Source: a virus | IMG/VR virus record: IMGVR_UViG_3300033144_002153 | Span: 1 to 32,066 of that record | Strand: one strand, 5' to 3' | Length of the DNA stretch: 32,066 bases | Shown here: positions 13,854-23,216 of the stretch, one piece after another | How positions within the stretch are numbered: the stretch's first letter is position 1 | How the letters are laid out: each line of letters begins with the position of its first letter | Made by a program: the position numbers and the translations under genes | Notes under the pieces: model-generated | Seen by the model: the letters and a program-made list of their open reading frames with translations, nothing else | Told to the model about the DNA's origin: nothing | Databases searched by the model: none

Positions 13854-16017
13854 GAAGATAATTATCCAAGTTGACGTCAAGGGCAACGCTGCGCGTGATC
13901 TGAAAAAGATCGAGTCTGGGTTTAAGAGCTGGTCAACTGCAGCCGATAAGGCATCTAAAAAAAGTACCAAAAGCATAAAAAAGGCCGAGTCTAGTTTCAA
14001 GAGCTGGTCTAAATCGGTTGATAAGGCGTCTAAAAAAAGTTCATCTGCCATAAGTAAGTCTTCTAAGAAGATAAAGAAGGACCTCGGCGGTGTAAACAAG
14101 GGATTAAAAAAGAGCGGCAAAGCAGCCAAGAAAACAGGGGATGATTTCAAGGACGCCGGTAAGGCTGCGGGCAGCGCTTTCGATGTATTCAAGGGAACTT
14201 TGGCTTCCGCTGGCGTGGTCGGTGCTTTCAATCTAGCCTCGGACGCGGCACGTTCCTTTTTTGGACTGCTGTCTGAGGGTGTCACGCTGGCAGAAGACGA
14301 GCAGAATGCAGTAACTGCTCTTAACAGCGCACTTATAAGAAACGGGGAGTTTAGTAAAGAAGCTTCGGACGACCTTGCATCGTTTGCTGACTCTCTTGAA
14401 CGTACAACTACCGTGGGCGCAGACGTAATTATCAGTCAGTTAGCACTCTCACAAGCATTCGGTGCATCGGCAGAACAATCTAAAATAGCAACAAGCGCTG
14501 CGCTTGAGCTTGCAGCAGCAGCCGATATATCACTAACAGAGGCAACCCGTCGTGTAGGGCGGGCTATGTCTGGGTCTACCGCTGATATCTCTAAGTTTGC
14601 ACCCGAGATCTTGAAGCTGACTAAGGCTGAGCTTGCGGCCGGTAAGGCTGCTGATCTTTTAGTTAAGGCTTTGGGCGGGACAGCCGCTGCAAAGCTTAAT
14701 ACTTTCGCGGGAGCCTCGGAGCAACTCAAGTCAGCAATAGAAGGGGTCCAGACAGAGCTTGGTAAGGTTGTTACTGAGAACCCGGCGTTGGCTGCGTTAA
14801 TGAAGCAGCTGACGAATGAGTTCAATAATCTTGCTGATGCTGTGACTGAGAACATAGACGAAATAAAAGCTTTCTCTGTTGATGCTCTGTTGGGTTTCGC
14901 CGATGCTTCCATTGTCGTAGTGGACGTTATATCTTCTATGGTAGAAGGTTTCGACAACATTAATATTGCTGTCAAGGGGGCAAGGTCCGCTTTTTCTTTT
15001 ATATTCCAGCCCATAGGCGAGCTTACTACAAAGTACAAAGAAAATAAGGCAGCACACGATGCTGACCTAGACGCGGCGATAGCGGGGGCTGAATCAAGGA
15101 AGAGAGCATTCGCCGGGATAGCTACCGCTGCTGAAAATCTGAGAGCGCGGCTAAAAGAATCGTCGGACGTTTCTGTAGAGGACCAGAAGGCGTTCAATGA
15201 GCAGATGGAAGAGCAGTCAAAAGACTCTGCTATAAAACAAGCAGAGTTTAAAAGAGAGCAAGATGCCATAGCTGCTCAAGAAAAGGAAACGAAGAGACAG
15301 TCCGATCTTGAGCGGGATATAGCAGACCTAGAAGCAAGAAACGCTGCTCTAAGTTCTATAGACGCAAAAAAGAATGCCGACGAGATAGCAGAGAATGAGA
15401 AGCTTATCCAGACTAAGTTGAGCATGGAGGAGTCCCATAGCACAAGAATTCTAAAGTTAAAGGCAAAGCAAGCCGAAAAGGAGCGAGAGATTGAGCGGTC
15501 CAAGCTGCAGACGGCAGCCGATGGTTTAGGCAACCTTACGTCTCTCATGCGTACTGGCAACAAGGATCTTTTTGAAATAGGAAAAGTTTCTGCAATTGCT
15601 TCCGCAACAATTAATGCCAGCGTGGCAATTACAAAGGCGCTTCGAGAAGGGGGTCCTTTCTTGGGTCCTTTCTTGGCGGCAACAATAGGGATCAAGACGG
15701 GCGTGGAGATTGCCAACATCCAAGCGACTAAGTTGGCTGGTGGTATCACTGAGGTTCCCAGCGGCTTTGACGAGAATAGGTCGGGCGGCGGCTTTCCCGC
15801 ATTACTCTCTAGTGGCGAGCGCGTGATAAGCGCAGAACAGAACTCTGACCTTAAAGACTTCATTGGTGGAGACGGCGCCATAACTCCACTGTTGCAAGAG
15901 ATATCTACAAAGCTGGATAGGCAGATCGTGTCTGTTGAGATAGGTGGGGAGCAGATAGTCAAGGCAGTCAACTCGGGCATTGAGGGCGGCACGCCGTTAA
16001 CGGTAGAACCAGTATGA
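13843..16017 (+). CDS. tape measure protein
   Basis: A 724-residue, mostly helical protein following the chaperones, the standard tape measure position. By the usual rule of about 0.15 nm per residue it predicts a tail near 110 nm. The N-terminus has a 25-residue repeat (FKSWS at residues 27 and 52, each followed by DKASKKS) in a Lys/Ser-rich segment. A hydrophobic segment follows at about 105-145, long coiled coil lies around 430-560, and a second hydrophobic segment is near 590-625. A perfect 12-bp tandem repeat at 15652-15675 encodes GPFLGPFL. The start is TTG, supported by GGGGAG nine bases upstream and by the MADEKI beginning. Confidence 0.9.
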   Translation: MADEKIIIQVDVKGNAARDLKKIESGFKSWSTAADKASKKSTKSIKKAESSFKSWSKSVDKASKKSSSAISKSSKKIKKDLGGVNKGLKKSGKAAKKTGDDFKDAGKAAGSAFDVFKGTLASAGVVGAFNLASDAARSFFGLLSEGVTLAEDEQNAVTALNSALIRNGEFSKEASDDLASFADSLERTTTVGADVIISQLALSQAFGASAEQSKIATSAALELAAAADISLTEATRRVGRAMSGSTADISKFAPEILKLTKAELAAGKAADLLVKALGGTAAAKLNTFAGASEQLKSAIEGVQTELGKVVTENPALAALMKQLTNEFNNLADAVTENIDEIKAFSVDALLGFADASIVVVDVISSMVEGFDNINIAVKGARSAFSFIFQPIGELTTKYKENKAAHDADLDAAIAGAESRKRAFAGIATAAENLRARLKESSDVSVEDQKAFNEQMEEQSKDSAIKQAEFKREQDAIAAQEKETKRQSDLERDIADLEARNAALSSIDAKKNADEIAENEKLIQTKLSMEESHSTRILKLKAKQAEKEREIERSKLQTAADGLGNLTSLMRTGNKDLFEIGKVSAIASATINASVAITKALREGGPFLGPFLAATIGIKTGVEIANIQATKLAGGITEVPSGFDENRSGGGFPALLSSGERVISAEQNSDLKDFIGGDGAITPLLQEISTKLDRQIVSVEIGGEQIVKAVNSGIEGGTPLTVEPV

Positions 16018-16808
16018 GCGTAAACTTTAGAGTCCTAGACGAAAACTACTTATTTGAATCACAGACCGACTTCACCTCTAGTGGTGTCGATGCCAGCTTC
16101 CCATTAAGTAATCTTAAGCATCAGTTTAGATCGAAGGTCGTTAGGCTAACACCTGTTGCTGCTGAAAACTGGATCGTATTCGACCTTAAGACGACTGAGG
16201 AGATCGACTCCATTGCTATGGTATGGCCAGCTCTTGATCTGTCTAAGCTGTCCAATGTAGCAACGATTAAGATGCAAGCTAATGCAACCGATGTATGGAC
16301 AAGTCCCGCAGTTAGTGTGGATATGACATACAATGAATTGTATAACATGGCCTCTCACTACTTCTCTGCTGATCAGTCATACAGGTTCTGGCGTGTTCTT
16401 ATCTCAGACCCGTTAAACCCTCACGGCTATATCGAGGTTCCCAAGATCATTCTAAGCAAGGCAAAGACTATGCAGTCGCCTAATACTGGCTTTGAGTTCT
16501 CTGAGTCAGATCAATCCAAAGTATCTAGAACTGAGTTCGGTCAAGAGTACAGCGATATCAATCCTATAACCAACAGCATCAAGTTCGCGTGGTCTTTCAT
16601 TAGTGAAGACGATATGGACACGCTGAGTAAGATCTACAACAACGTGGGTAAGACCGAGACTGTCTTTGTATCTCTTGACTCACAAGCGTCACTATTCAAT
16701 GACCGTAACAAATACGTCATATACGGTAAGCTTAAAGGTAAGATGAGCCACAAGCATACGCAAAGCATCTACTTCGATCCCAGCATGGAAGTCTTGGAGA
16801 CTATGTGA
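16014..16808 (+). CDS. distal tail protein with discoidin-like domain
   Basis: A 264-residue protein right after the tape measure, overlapping it by four bases (ATGA). The N-terminal 150 residues show a galactose-binding/discoidin-like pattern: FPLSNLKHQFRSKVVRLT, then NWIVFDLKTTEEIDSIAMVW and YRFWRVLISDP. The C-terminal part (TEFGQEYSDINPITNSIKFA) resembles the second half of tail-tip proteins. It probably forms part of the ring at the distal end of the tube and may bind host sugars. Confidence 0.6.
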   Translation: MSVNFRVLDENYLFESQTDFTSSGVDASFPLSNLKHQFRSKVVRLTPVAAENWIVFDLKTTEEIDSIAMVWPALDLSKLSNVATIKMQANATDVWTSPAVSVDMTYNELYNMASHYFSADQSYRFWRVLISDPLNPHGYIEVPKIILSKAKTMQSPNTGFEFSESDQSKVSRTEFGQEYSDINPITNSIKFAWSFISEDDMDTLSKIYNNVGKTETVFVSLDSQASLFNDRNKYVIYGKLKGKMSHKHTQSIYFDPSMEVLETM

Positions 16809-17269
16809 AACTACTTATAGAAGAGTTAGGAAAAGACGGTGTAAACGAGCTTGTCCAAGAGTTCAATTCCGGCGAGTCCATTCACATGTGCGAGGCTATT
16901 CGCGCTCACCTATACCTGCACAACACTCCCACCGGAACACTAAAGCTTGAGATTAGAGACAATCTCGATGTGCTGATAGCATCATCTGATACGCTAACGA
17001 TATCTGCCATGTACTCATCGGCTGGGTTTACTAAGCCATACGTCCACGGTGTTTTCACGTTTAACTTTGACAGCCCCATGTCTAAAGAGACAGACTATAA
17101 ACTAGCCCTTGTTGCTAGCGGTTACACGTTTGCTGAGTCTGCGTATGTTGGCTGGGCTAAAGATTTTGATTTAAGAAAGTATGACGCGAACTACTCGCCC
17201 ACTGCTGGGTATCAGAGTTCGTTTATGTTTGAAGTTTGGGATGACCAGAATAAGGTAAGGGTAAGCTGA
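16805..17269 (+). CDS. tail-tip accessory protein, carbohydrate-binding-like
   Basis: A 154-residue protein with GTG start (GTGA overlap with the previous stop) and CTTGGAGACTAT upstream as ribosome site. It has the strand pattern of a jelly-roll: IRAHLYLHNTPTGTLKLEI, VHGVFTFNFDSPMSKETDY, KLALVASGYTFAES. I recall similar small beta-sandwich proteins at phage tail tips. No catalytic residues are visible. It probably sits next to the distal tail protein and the fibre encoded next. Confidence 0.5.
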   Translation: MKLLIEELGKDGVNELVQEFNSGESIHMCEAIRAHLYLHNTPTGTLKLEIRDNLDVLIASSDTLTISAMYSSAGFTKPYVHGVFTFNFDSPMSKETDYKLALVASGYTFAESAYVGWAKDFDLRKYDANYSPTAGYQSSFMFEVWDDQNKVRVS

Positions 17270-18678
17270 TGGCTAGAATATTAGATTTTGCAGATGGTTT
17301 CGAGAGTAGTTCACAGCCTGACCAGGGATTGTTACTGGCTAGCGCCATAAAAGAGTTCGTTGATAACGCTGCTTTTGAGCTAGACAAGGGCGCTGCGTCT
17401 TCCGGTGGTGACGCTTACATCAATACCACAAGCGGTTTTCTGCAGTTGTATACGGGGGCAGCGTGGTCAAGCTATGTAAACGCAAGCGACGCGCAAACAA
17501 TTTCAGGAGTTAAGACGTTTTCGGATGACATGAACGTCTCCGGGAATGTCATTATCACTCAAAACCTTACGGTTAACGGTACCACTACAAGCGTAAACAG
17601 CACTGTCTTAGAGGTTGTTGACGCACAGATAACGGTAAATAAGGGCGGCACACAGGCATCAGCCGATCTTCAAGACGCCGGTTTCAAGGTTGAGATGTCC
17701 GACGCTACTGATGCTGGGGTTGGGTATGACTCCTCTCTCACCTCTAAGTTCATGGCGGGAGAAGAGGGATCTCAGCATGAGGTTGCTACGTTGGGACATG
17801 TCCAGACCATGACAGGAAAGACTTTAACCGGGCCTACGGTAAACGGCGGTGCTATTAACTCGTCCGATGTAGACTTTTCTAGCGCATCAAACTCGTCTAG
17901 GATAACTATGCCTAAAGATACAAAGGCGAACCTTGACATACTGACAAGAAAACAGGCTTCTATTCTATACGCTTCCGATGAAGACAAGCACTACTCGGAC
18001 AACGGGGTAGGCTTGGATGCTGTGGTAACTGAATCAAGATCTCAGTCGGTTTCTAATAAGTCTATTACGCTTTCTGACATCGATGGTGGCACGGCAACAG
18101 ACTCTTCTAGGGTCACTGTGGGTAAGGAGGACAAGACTGCTCTAGATGCCCTGACTAGAAAGGCTGCGACTATTGTCTTTGCCGACAACGAGAACACATT
18201 CTACGGAGATACGGGGGCCGCTCTTGTTCCTTTCGCAACAGCTGCTGCATTAGACTCAGAGGTATTCGTTTCAGCACCAACAGGATCTGGCCACGGGTCT
18301 ACTGGCACAAGAGTCAGGGTGTATAGTACGTCAAGTGTTACGGGAACAGATCTGACATACAACAGCGACAGTGTAAATGGCGACTTTATAACCGTAAACA
18401 CAGCAGGAGTTTACGCAGTTATGACACAGGACCAGTCATCAGCATCTTCATACGAGCATGGCGTGGGGCTTAACACTAGCGGTAAAACTACAACCAACTA
18501 CACAGTACTTACGCCCATGACCGAGGGTCTTGTCGGTGGCACAACACACCAGGACACGACGTCATATATGTCGCTGACACTCAGCTTTTCTGTTGCTGCG
18601 CAGATACGCATTCACACAGACACTGCTGTTAACAACGCAAACACCGCTGCATTCTTAAGAGTGGTAAGGATAAGATAG
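17269..18678 (+). CDS. tail fibre protein
   Basis: A 469-residue fibre. The N-terminal part leads into QTISGVKTFSDDMNVSGNV and NLTVNGTTTSVNSTVLEV, hallmark repeats of trimeric phage fibres with triple beta-helical shafts. The middle contains two copies of a roughly 65-residue unit (SSRITMPKDTKANLDILTRK and SSRVTVGKEDKTALDALTRK). The C-terminal 130 residues look like a C1q/TNF-type jelly roll (NGDFITVNTAGVYAVMTQDQ), a common trimeric receptor-binding head. ATG overlaps the preceding stop. Confidence 0.75.
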   Translation: MARILDFADGFESSSQPDQGLLLASAIKEFVDNAAFELDKGAASSGGDAYINTTSGFLQLYTGAAWSSYVNASDAQTISGVKTFSDDMNVSGNVIITQNLTVNGTTTSVNSTVLEVVDAQITVNKGGTQASADLQDAGFKVEMSDATDAGVGYDSSLTSKFMAGEEGSQHEVATLGHVQTMTGKTLTGPTVNGGAINSSDVDFSSASNSSRITMPKDTKANLDILTRKQASILYASDEDKHYSDNGVGLDAVVTESRSQSVSNKSITLSDIDGGTATDSSRVTVGKEDKTALDALTRKAATIVFADNENTFYGDTGAALVPFATAAALDSEVFVSAPTGSGHGSTGTRVRVYSTSSVTGTDLTYNSDSVNGDFITVNTAGVYAVMTQDQSSASSYEHGVGLNTSGKTTTNYTVLTPMTEGLVGGTTHQDTTSYMSLTLSFSVAAQIRIHTDTAVNNANTAAFLRVVRIR

Positions 18679-18681
18679 GTT

Positions 18682-21267
18682 GTGGCCAACACCTACGAAG
18701 ACTTTCAGAACGACCCAAACACCGACAAGATAGCTCTTGTCATCATGGACGCGTCTAGAAGACTAATAAACTTCTCTGTGTTCTCTGGTGATGTTTACTC
18801 GATACCGTTCGCTGACTCACAAGTAGTTTCAGAGGTGGCAGACAAAGGTGTTGAGCTTGTGTCTGTTGCAGATGCCGGGTCGGTTGTCGCTGGCTCTTAC
18901 TTCTTTGATAGACAAAACTCAGTGTTGTACTTAGAAACATCTGATTCAACAAGCCCAAACGAGCTTACCGATCACTTCATAGGCATCACGTTCAAACTAT
19001 ACTTTTCTAATCAGCCTGTAAACGTGGGCATATCCCCTGGCGAGTCATCGTCTGACTTTGAGGTTGAATACTTGGGAATGGTCAAGGGTATCGGTAATGC
19101 CAACTCAAGCATAGACGGTGAGAATATCGGCACCGCTAAAGAGGGGTCCGGCAAAGTTACTTTCTACAACGACCAGGAATACTGGTCTAAGATCTATGAC
19201 AAGTACTACTTTGAGAATAAGCAGATCCAGGTATTCTCTTGGAGTAGAAAGATCCCTTTGTCAGCAGCAAAGAAGCTATACAAGGGCAAGGTGTCTGCAA
19301 AGAGCTGGTCAAAGACTGGTGTTAGCTTCTCGATTAAAGATCCTATCAACGAGCTTAGAGAGCCTATCGCTCTACCCGAGATGTCAGAAGTATCGGGTGC
19401 TAGACTGACTGAGAGATTAAAGCAAGCAAAGCAGCGTAGGGTTTACGGTTACTTAACCGGCATGAGACCCACTAACATAGATGCACAACTAGATAACGGT
19501 TATCCCATAACAGGAACCACGGCGATCACAGTAGCATCCGATGTGTTATCCGGTGTCGGTTCGTCGTTCTTGAAAGAGTTATCGCCTGGTGATGAGATCA
19601 ACATTAATGGCATAGAAGAAAACGTAACCATAAAGTCAGTATCATCTGATACAACGGCGGTGTTGTCTGAGGCCTCCATACTGTCAACCGCTGGCGACAC
19701 TAATATCTTTCCAAAAGATCGGGGCATCCCATACGCTAACCGGGAATGGTTCTTAACCCATCATCCTATCAGCGAGCATATCTATACTGTTGTAAACTCG
19801 TTCGGGCCTAGTTACTTCACTCTAAACAGCGTTCTAGATATCAGAGTGGGTTCTACTTTGTTGATCAATGGCGAGTTGGCACAAGTTAGAAGAGTGCTGC
19901 CCTCTAATAACGGTGTAAGGCTAGAAACCAATCTATCTATAGAGCCTGGTAACGGTGACTCTGTTACTGTTGCTTCTGTCACTGGTGTGAAGATAGATGA
20001 CAATGAGCTTCAATATATAAGAGACTACACATACAACGCCGATGATTCTGGCACTGCTAGGCTTACACTGACTGAGCTTGCAGAGTTTAACATCGCTGCA
20101 ACAAGATCGGTTAACGGTACGCTTGACTTCACATCAGGATCTAACGCAGTCACTGGCACTAGCACTAGCTTCGATACACAACTAAAGCCCGGTGACTGGA
20201 TTAGGTCAGTAGGTCAGTCTGATTACTTTGAGGTCCTATCTGTAGACAGTGAGACTTCTATGCTGCTGAGATCAGATGCCACATACACTGCATCGGCTAG
20301 CGCACAATATAAGTCTCCCGCTTACTATACTAATGAGGCTGTGCTGTCTTGCAATCTAGTGGGCCGGACTGATGACAACACTACATCTGGTAGGTTGATC
20401 AAGAATGCCCCTATGATTATCTCTGATGTGGTTGACGACATCGGTCTTTCCGGTGACAAGAACGTAGATAGTTTCACAGACAACGAAGACATCGTGCCCC
20501 AGCTGCTAGGCATGGTTATTCCAGAAGACTTCGACGACAACACCACACAGAAATCCAGGACTATAATCAACCGTGTAAACCGATCTGTGTTCTCAAGTCT
20601 GGTCATGGATGTAGACTACAAGCTTAAGTTCACAGTAATCAATCCTAGTAGGCCATCCGATGCTTTCAAGATAAGAGAAGACGATGACTTGGGCTTCTCC
20701 ATACAGTCTAAGTCAGACAAGATATCGTCTAAGGCTATTGTTTCTTATGACAGAAGAGAGTACGACCCAGAGTCTAAGTCATCGCTGTTCCCGCAACAAT
20801 CTGGCACAAGTAATAACGCGCTGTATCTAGCAAAAACGGACAGGTCATTCGGTATTGAGACCGTACTTGTCCGGTCAATAGACGCTGAAATATACGCCGC
20901 ACGCTGGGCATTCTTATTTGAGACATCATCATCTACGATCAAGTTTAAGTCTAAGATGCAGCTTTCCCAGCTTGAGGTTAATGATGTTGTAGATCTTGAC
21001 CACCGAAAGCTATACGAGAGAATAGGGTCATCATCCAAGAGAAAGTTTATGGCTGTGCAGAAAACGTCTAGATCCCACAAGAGCACCGAGCTTGAAATGC
21101 TTGATCTGTCCAACTCACTTAGCAGGTGTGGCATTATCACAGACAACTCGGCTAATGGGTATGACCTGAGCCTAGAAGAGGAGCGCTTCCTAAGCACTTA
21201 CATCACCGATAACACGGGACTAGTTGACTCAGATATAGACAAGTTCGGTATCAACTTAATATGGTAG
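18682..21267 (+). CDS. tail hub / tail-associated structural protein
   Basis: An 861-residue protein, the largest gene of the tail tip. It starts with GTG at 18682, three bases after the fibre stop, with TAAGATAGG upstream. The N-terminal 250 residues and C-terminal 250 residues look like halves of a hub fold (FEVEYLGMVKGIGNANSSID; VSAKSWSKTGVSFSIKDPIN). Two copies of a small beta domain appear between them (GVGSSFLKELSPGDEININ and GTSTSFDTQLKPGDWIRSV). It probably closes the tail tube and carries the fibres; the exact hub family is not certain. Confidence 0.6.
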   Translation: MANTYEDFQNDPNTDKIALVIMDASRRLINFSVFSGDVYSIPFADSQVVSEVADKGVELVSVADAGSVVAGSYFFDRQNSVLYLETSDSTSPNELTDHFIGITFKLYFSNQPVNVGISPGESSSDFEVEYLGMVKGIGNANSSIDGENIGTAKEGSGKVTFYNDQEYWSKIYDKYYFENKQIQVFSWSRKIPLSAAKKLYKGKVSAKSWSKTGVSFSIKDPINELREPIALPEMSEVSGARLTERLKQAKQRRVYGYLTGMRPTNIDAQLDNGYPITGTTAITVASDVLSGVGSSFLKELSPGDEININGIEENVTIKSVSSDTTAVLSEASILSTAGDTNIFPKDRGIPYANREWFLTHHPISEHIYTVVNSFGPSYFTLNSVLDIRVGSTLLINGELAQVRRVLPSNNGVRLETNLSIEPGNGDSVTVASVTGVKIDDNELQYIRDYTYNADDSGTARLTLTELAEFNIAATRSVNGTLDFTSGSNAVTGTSTSFDTQLKPGDWIRSVGQSDYFEVLSVDSETSMLLRSDATYTASASAQYKSPAYYTNEAVLSCNLVGRTDDNTTSGRLIKNAPMIISDVVDDIGLSGDKNVDSFTDNEDIVPQLLGMVIPEDFDDNTTQKSRTIINRVNRSVFSSLVMDVDYKLKFTVINPSRPSDAFKIREDDDLGFSIQSKSDKISSKAIVSYDRREYDPESKSSLFPQQSGTSNNALYLAKTDRSFGIETVLVRSIDAEIYAARWAFLFETSSSTIKFKSKMQLSQLEVNDVVDLDHRKLYERIGSSSKRKFMAVQKTSRSHKSTELEMLDLSNSLSRCGIITDNSANGYDLSLEEERFLSTYITDNTGLVDSDIDKFGINLIW

Positions 21268-21275
21268 GATAAATT

Positions 21276-21782
21276 ATGGCTTTCGATGCAATAACCACGG
21301 CTGAAACTCTACCGGGTCAGCCAACAAAGACAGAACTTTTTACTAAAACAAAAGATAATTTTGATGACCATGAGTCACGCCTAGCCATTTCAGAAGCATC
21401 TCTTGGTAGGTTTGCTCCTGCTGAGTTTGCTGTAGTGGGTCCAACACAGACAACGGACGCCGATTTAGTTAAGAATGAAGTGCTAACGTGGCGCGTGCCT
21501 TTCGATATCACTGTGCTGGGCACTAGGCTTTTGATCTTATCGTCTGGAGTGTCGGGTAGTACAGAGATAGACATAGAAGTTAAACAAGGCGTTTCGGCAT
21601 TCACAACAATACTTGCTTCCCCTGTTTCTGTTGCGTTCGGATCTGGTGACTACGCGATAGGATCGGCTTCACTGGGAGCGTTGACAGCCTTAGATGGTGG
21701 CGACATAGTAAGGCTAAATATAAACGCTGTTCAAGAGAATGGCGAGTCTTTCACAGTTTATATGGAGTATGAATCACGATGA
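21276..21782 (+). CDS. fibre-associated structural protein
   Basis: A 168-residue protein starting with ITTAETLPGQPTKTELFTKT and then KDNFDDHESRL, an attachment motif seen at the start of several phage collar, fibre and spike proteins. The rest is a beta-sandwich-like domain with strands such as FDITVLGTRLLILSSG and EIDIEVKQGV. It is likely a small appendage bound to the hub by its N-terminus. Its stop overlaps the start of the glycine-rich gene (ATGA). Confidence 0.6.
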   Translation: MAFDAITTAETLPGQPTKTELFTKTKDNFDDHESRLAISEASLGRFAPAEFAVVGPTQTTDADLVKNEVLTWRVPFDITVLGTRLLILSSGVSGSTEIDIEVKQGVSAFTTILASPVSVAFGSGDYAIGSASLGALTALDGGDIVRLNINAVQENGESFTVYMEYESR

Positions 21783-22423
21783 GTTCGCATAACACCTACC
21801 GAGAAAATCTGGTGATGGATGAGTTTCTAGTTAACGGTAACTGGACTTGTCCTGCTCATGTTACGACTGTTCAGCTAATCGGTGCTGGCGGTGGCGGCGG
21901 TGGCGGTGGCGGTCAGGGTGGCAGTGACTCGGCTGGTGGCGGTGGCGGCGGTGGCGAGCACTCAGAGTTTTTATCTGTAACGCCCGGAACGTCTTACACA
22001 ATAACTGTAGGCGCTGGCGGTGGCGGTGGCGGTCCTGGTGGCGGCGGCGGTGCTGGTGGTACAACCTCCTTCGATGGTGCTGTGGACTTTTCTGGGGGCG
22101 GTGGTGCTGGTAACGGTAGGGCTGGCTTCGGTGGTGTTGGTGGATCGGGTGGTGGTTCCGGTGGTAATGGTGCAACGGCTGGCGGTCTAACACAAGTAAA
22201 TGGTGCTGGATCAGGTGCAGGTGGCGGCGCAGCAGGTGCGCTGGGTTCTGTTACTGGATCAGGAGCAGGTGGCGGCGGTGTCGGTGATGGTGGTAATGGC
22301 TCAACAGGTAATGGCAGCGCTGGTGGTCTTGCGGCTGGTGGTTCGGGTGGTGCTACAGGCGCTCATTCTGGTGGTGCTGGTGGCAGCGGTAGATTAAGAA
22401 TAGTTTACAGCGCGAGGGTGTAA
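21779..22423 (+). CDS. glycine-rich fibre tip / adhesin
   Basis: A 214-residue protein. The first 45 residues read FLVNGNWTCPAHVTTVQLIG, the standard lead-in of glycine-rich phage and bacterial tip proteins. About 150 residues then follow in which most are Gly (runs of up to nine), interrupted by short Ser/Ala/Asn turns. Such sequences can pack as polyglycine-II helices and vary at the turns to change receptor specificity, as in T-even gp38-type adhesins. The DNA is dominated by GGN triplets and prone to slippage. A second in-frame ATG at residue 13 is possible. Confidence 0.75.
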   Translation: MSSHNTYRENLVMDEFLVNGNWTCPAHVTTVQLIGAGGGGGGGGGQGGSDSAGGGGGGGEHSEFLSVTPGTSYTITVGAGGGGGGPGGGGGAGGTTSFDGAVDFSGGGGAGNGRAGFGGVGGSGGGSGGNGATAGGLTQVNGAGSGAGGGAAGALGSVTGSGAGGGGVGDGGNGSTGNGSAGGLAAGGSGGATGAHSGGAGGSGRLRIVYSARV

Positions 22424-22707
22424 TGGCTAAGAAAGTATCGAAGAAAGTAAAAAAGAAACCCAATAGAACAAAGAGCGCTCCTTCTGTTATCTCAGACAAG
22501 AGGTTATCGGGCAGCGTGGACATCCCTTGTTTGTCTTGTTCCGTGACATCCCCTGCTAAAGACTGGATGGACGTAGACTACGACTGCTCACACTGTTCTG
22601 AGCAGTTCGATTCAGGAAAACACATGGCTATCGAGTGCCCCTTATGTGGTGCTGAGTCGCGATGGAGTTATCAATGCGAGAAAGAGTTTCCCTTTGAACC
22701 CGTTTGA
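22423..22707 (+). CDS. zinc-ribbon protein with basic N-terminus
   Basis: A 94-residue protein. The first 20 residues are strongly basic (AKKVSKKVKKKPNR), and the rest has CLSC, CSHC and CPLC motifs plus a late Cys, enough for one or two zinc sites. This may bind nucleic acid. It lies between tail-tip and lysis genes with its start overlapping the previous stop (taATGG), and it overlaps the transglycosylase gene. The function is otherwise unknown. Confidence 0.6.
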   Translation: MAKKVSKKVKKKPNRTKSAPSVISDKRLSGSVDIPCLSCSVTSPAKDWMDVDYDCSHCSEQFDSGKHMAIECPLCGAESRWSYQCEKEFPFEPV

Positions 22708-23206
22708 CGATGTAGACATAGAAATACTAGAGGCCATCGAAGACATCTCGGCGCAGTCTGGAGTCAACGAGTTATTAATGAAATGCCTTATTATGAATGA
22801 GTCTGCGTTTGAGCCGCTAGCAATGCGTTATGAGGTGAATTATCGCTGGGTGCAAAGTGACGCAAAGGTAAGACGACACGCTAAACGGTGCAACATTTCT
22901 CAAGATACAGAAGATCAATGCCAACGGTTCTCTTATGGCCTTTGCCAGATAATGGGAGCCACCCTGAGAGATATGGGGTTCAAGGATCCCCTGGTGTACG
23001 CCTTCGATATAGAAACTAATATTGAATGGGGTTGCAAAATGATCGGCAACGCCATGCGTAGATATGACAACGACATTGATCATGTGCTCGCATCATACAA
23101 CGGTGGACATGGCGCGGTGATCCATAAAAAAAGACATGGAATATACTCTGAGGATGTGCGAGATTATATAAGTGATGTGAAAAGTCACATGAAACATCTA
23201 ACTTAG
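22694..23206 (+). CDS. SLT-type murein transglycosylase (endolysin or tail lysozyme)
   Basis: The core follows the soluble lytic transglycosylase plan: LIMNESAFEPLAMRYE with the catalytic Glu at residue 36, SYGLCQIMGATLRDMGF (the G-L-x-Q-I-M motif), a helix NIEWGCKMIG, and ASYNGG near the C-terminus. It cleaves the glycan backbone of peptidoglycan to release progeny or to help DNA entry. There is no signal peptide. The start is uncertain: TTG 22694 is preferred (GAGAAAGAG upstream, short overlap with the previous gene), but GTG 22646 is also open. Confidence 0.8.
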   Translation: MNPFDDVDIEILEAIEDISAQSGVNELLMKCLIMNESAFEPLAMRYEVNYRWVQSDAKVRRHAKRCNISQDTEDQCQRFSYGLCQIMGATLRDMGFKDPLVYAFDIETNIEWGCKMIGNAMRRYDNDIDHVLASYNGGHGAVIHKKRHGIYSEDVRDYISDVKSHMKHLT

Positions 23207-23216
23207 GGAGAGAGTT

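Noticed and set aside
14436-15269. Long minus-strand frames inside the tape measure gene (also 13605-14285 and 15276-15992)
   Set aside because: They mirror an Ala/Lys/Ser-rich coding sequence and have the Ser/Leu/Phe-rich composition of antisense shadows; tape measure genes commonly produce them.
21861-22193. Minus-strand His/Arg-rich frame over the glycine-rich gene
   Set aside because: It is simply the complement of GGN repeats (giving His, Arg and Gln) and has no start signal.
22646-22693. N-terminal extension of the transglycosylase from GTG 22646
   Set aside because: It would overlap the zinc-ribbon gene by 62 bases, adds no domain and has a poorer ribosome site than TTG 22694; kept only as an alternative.
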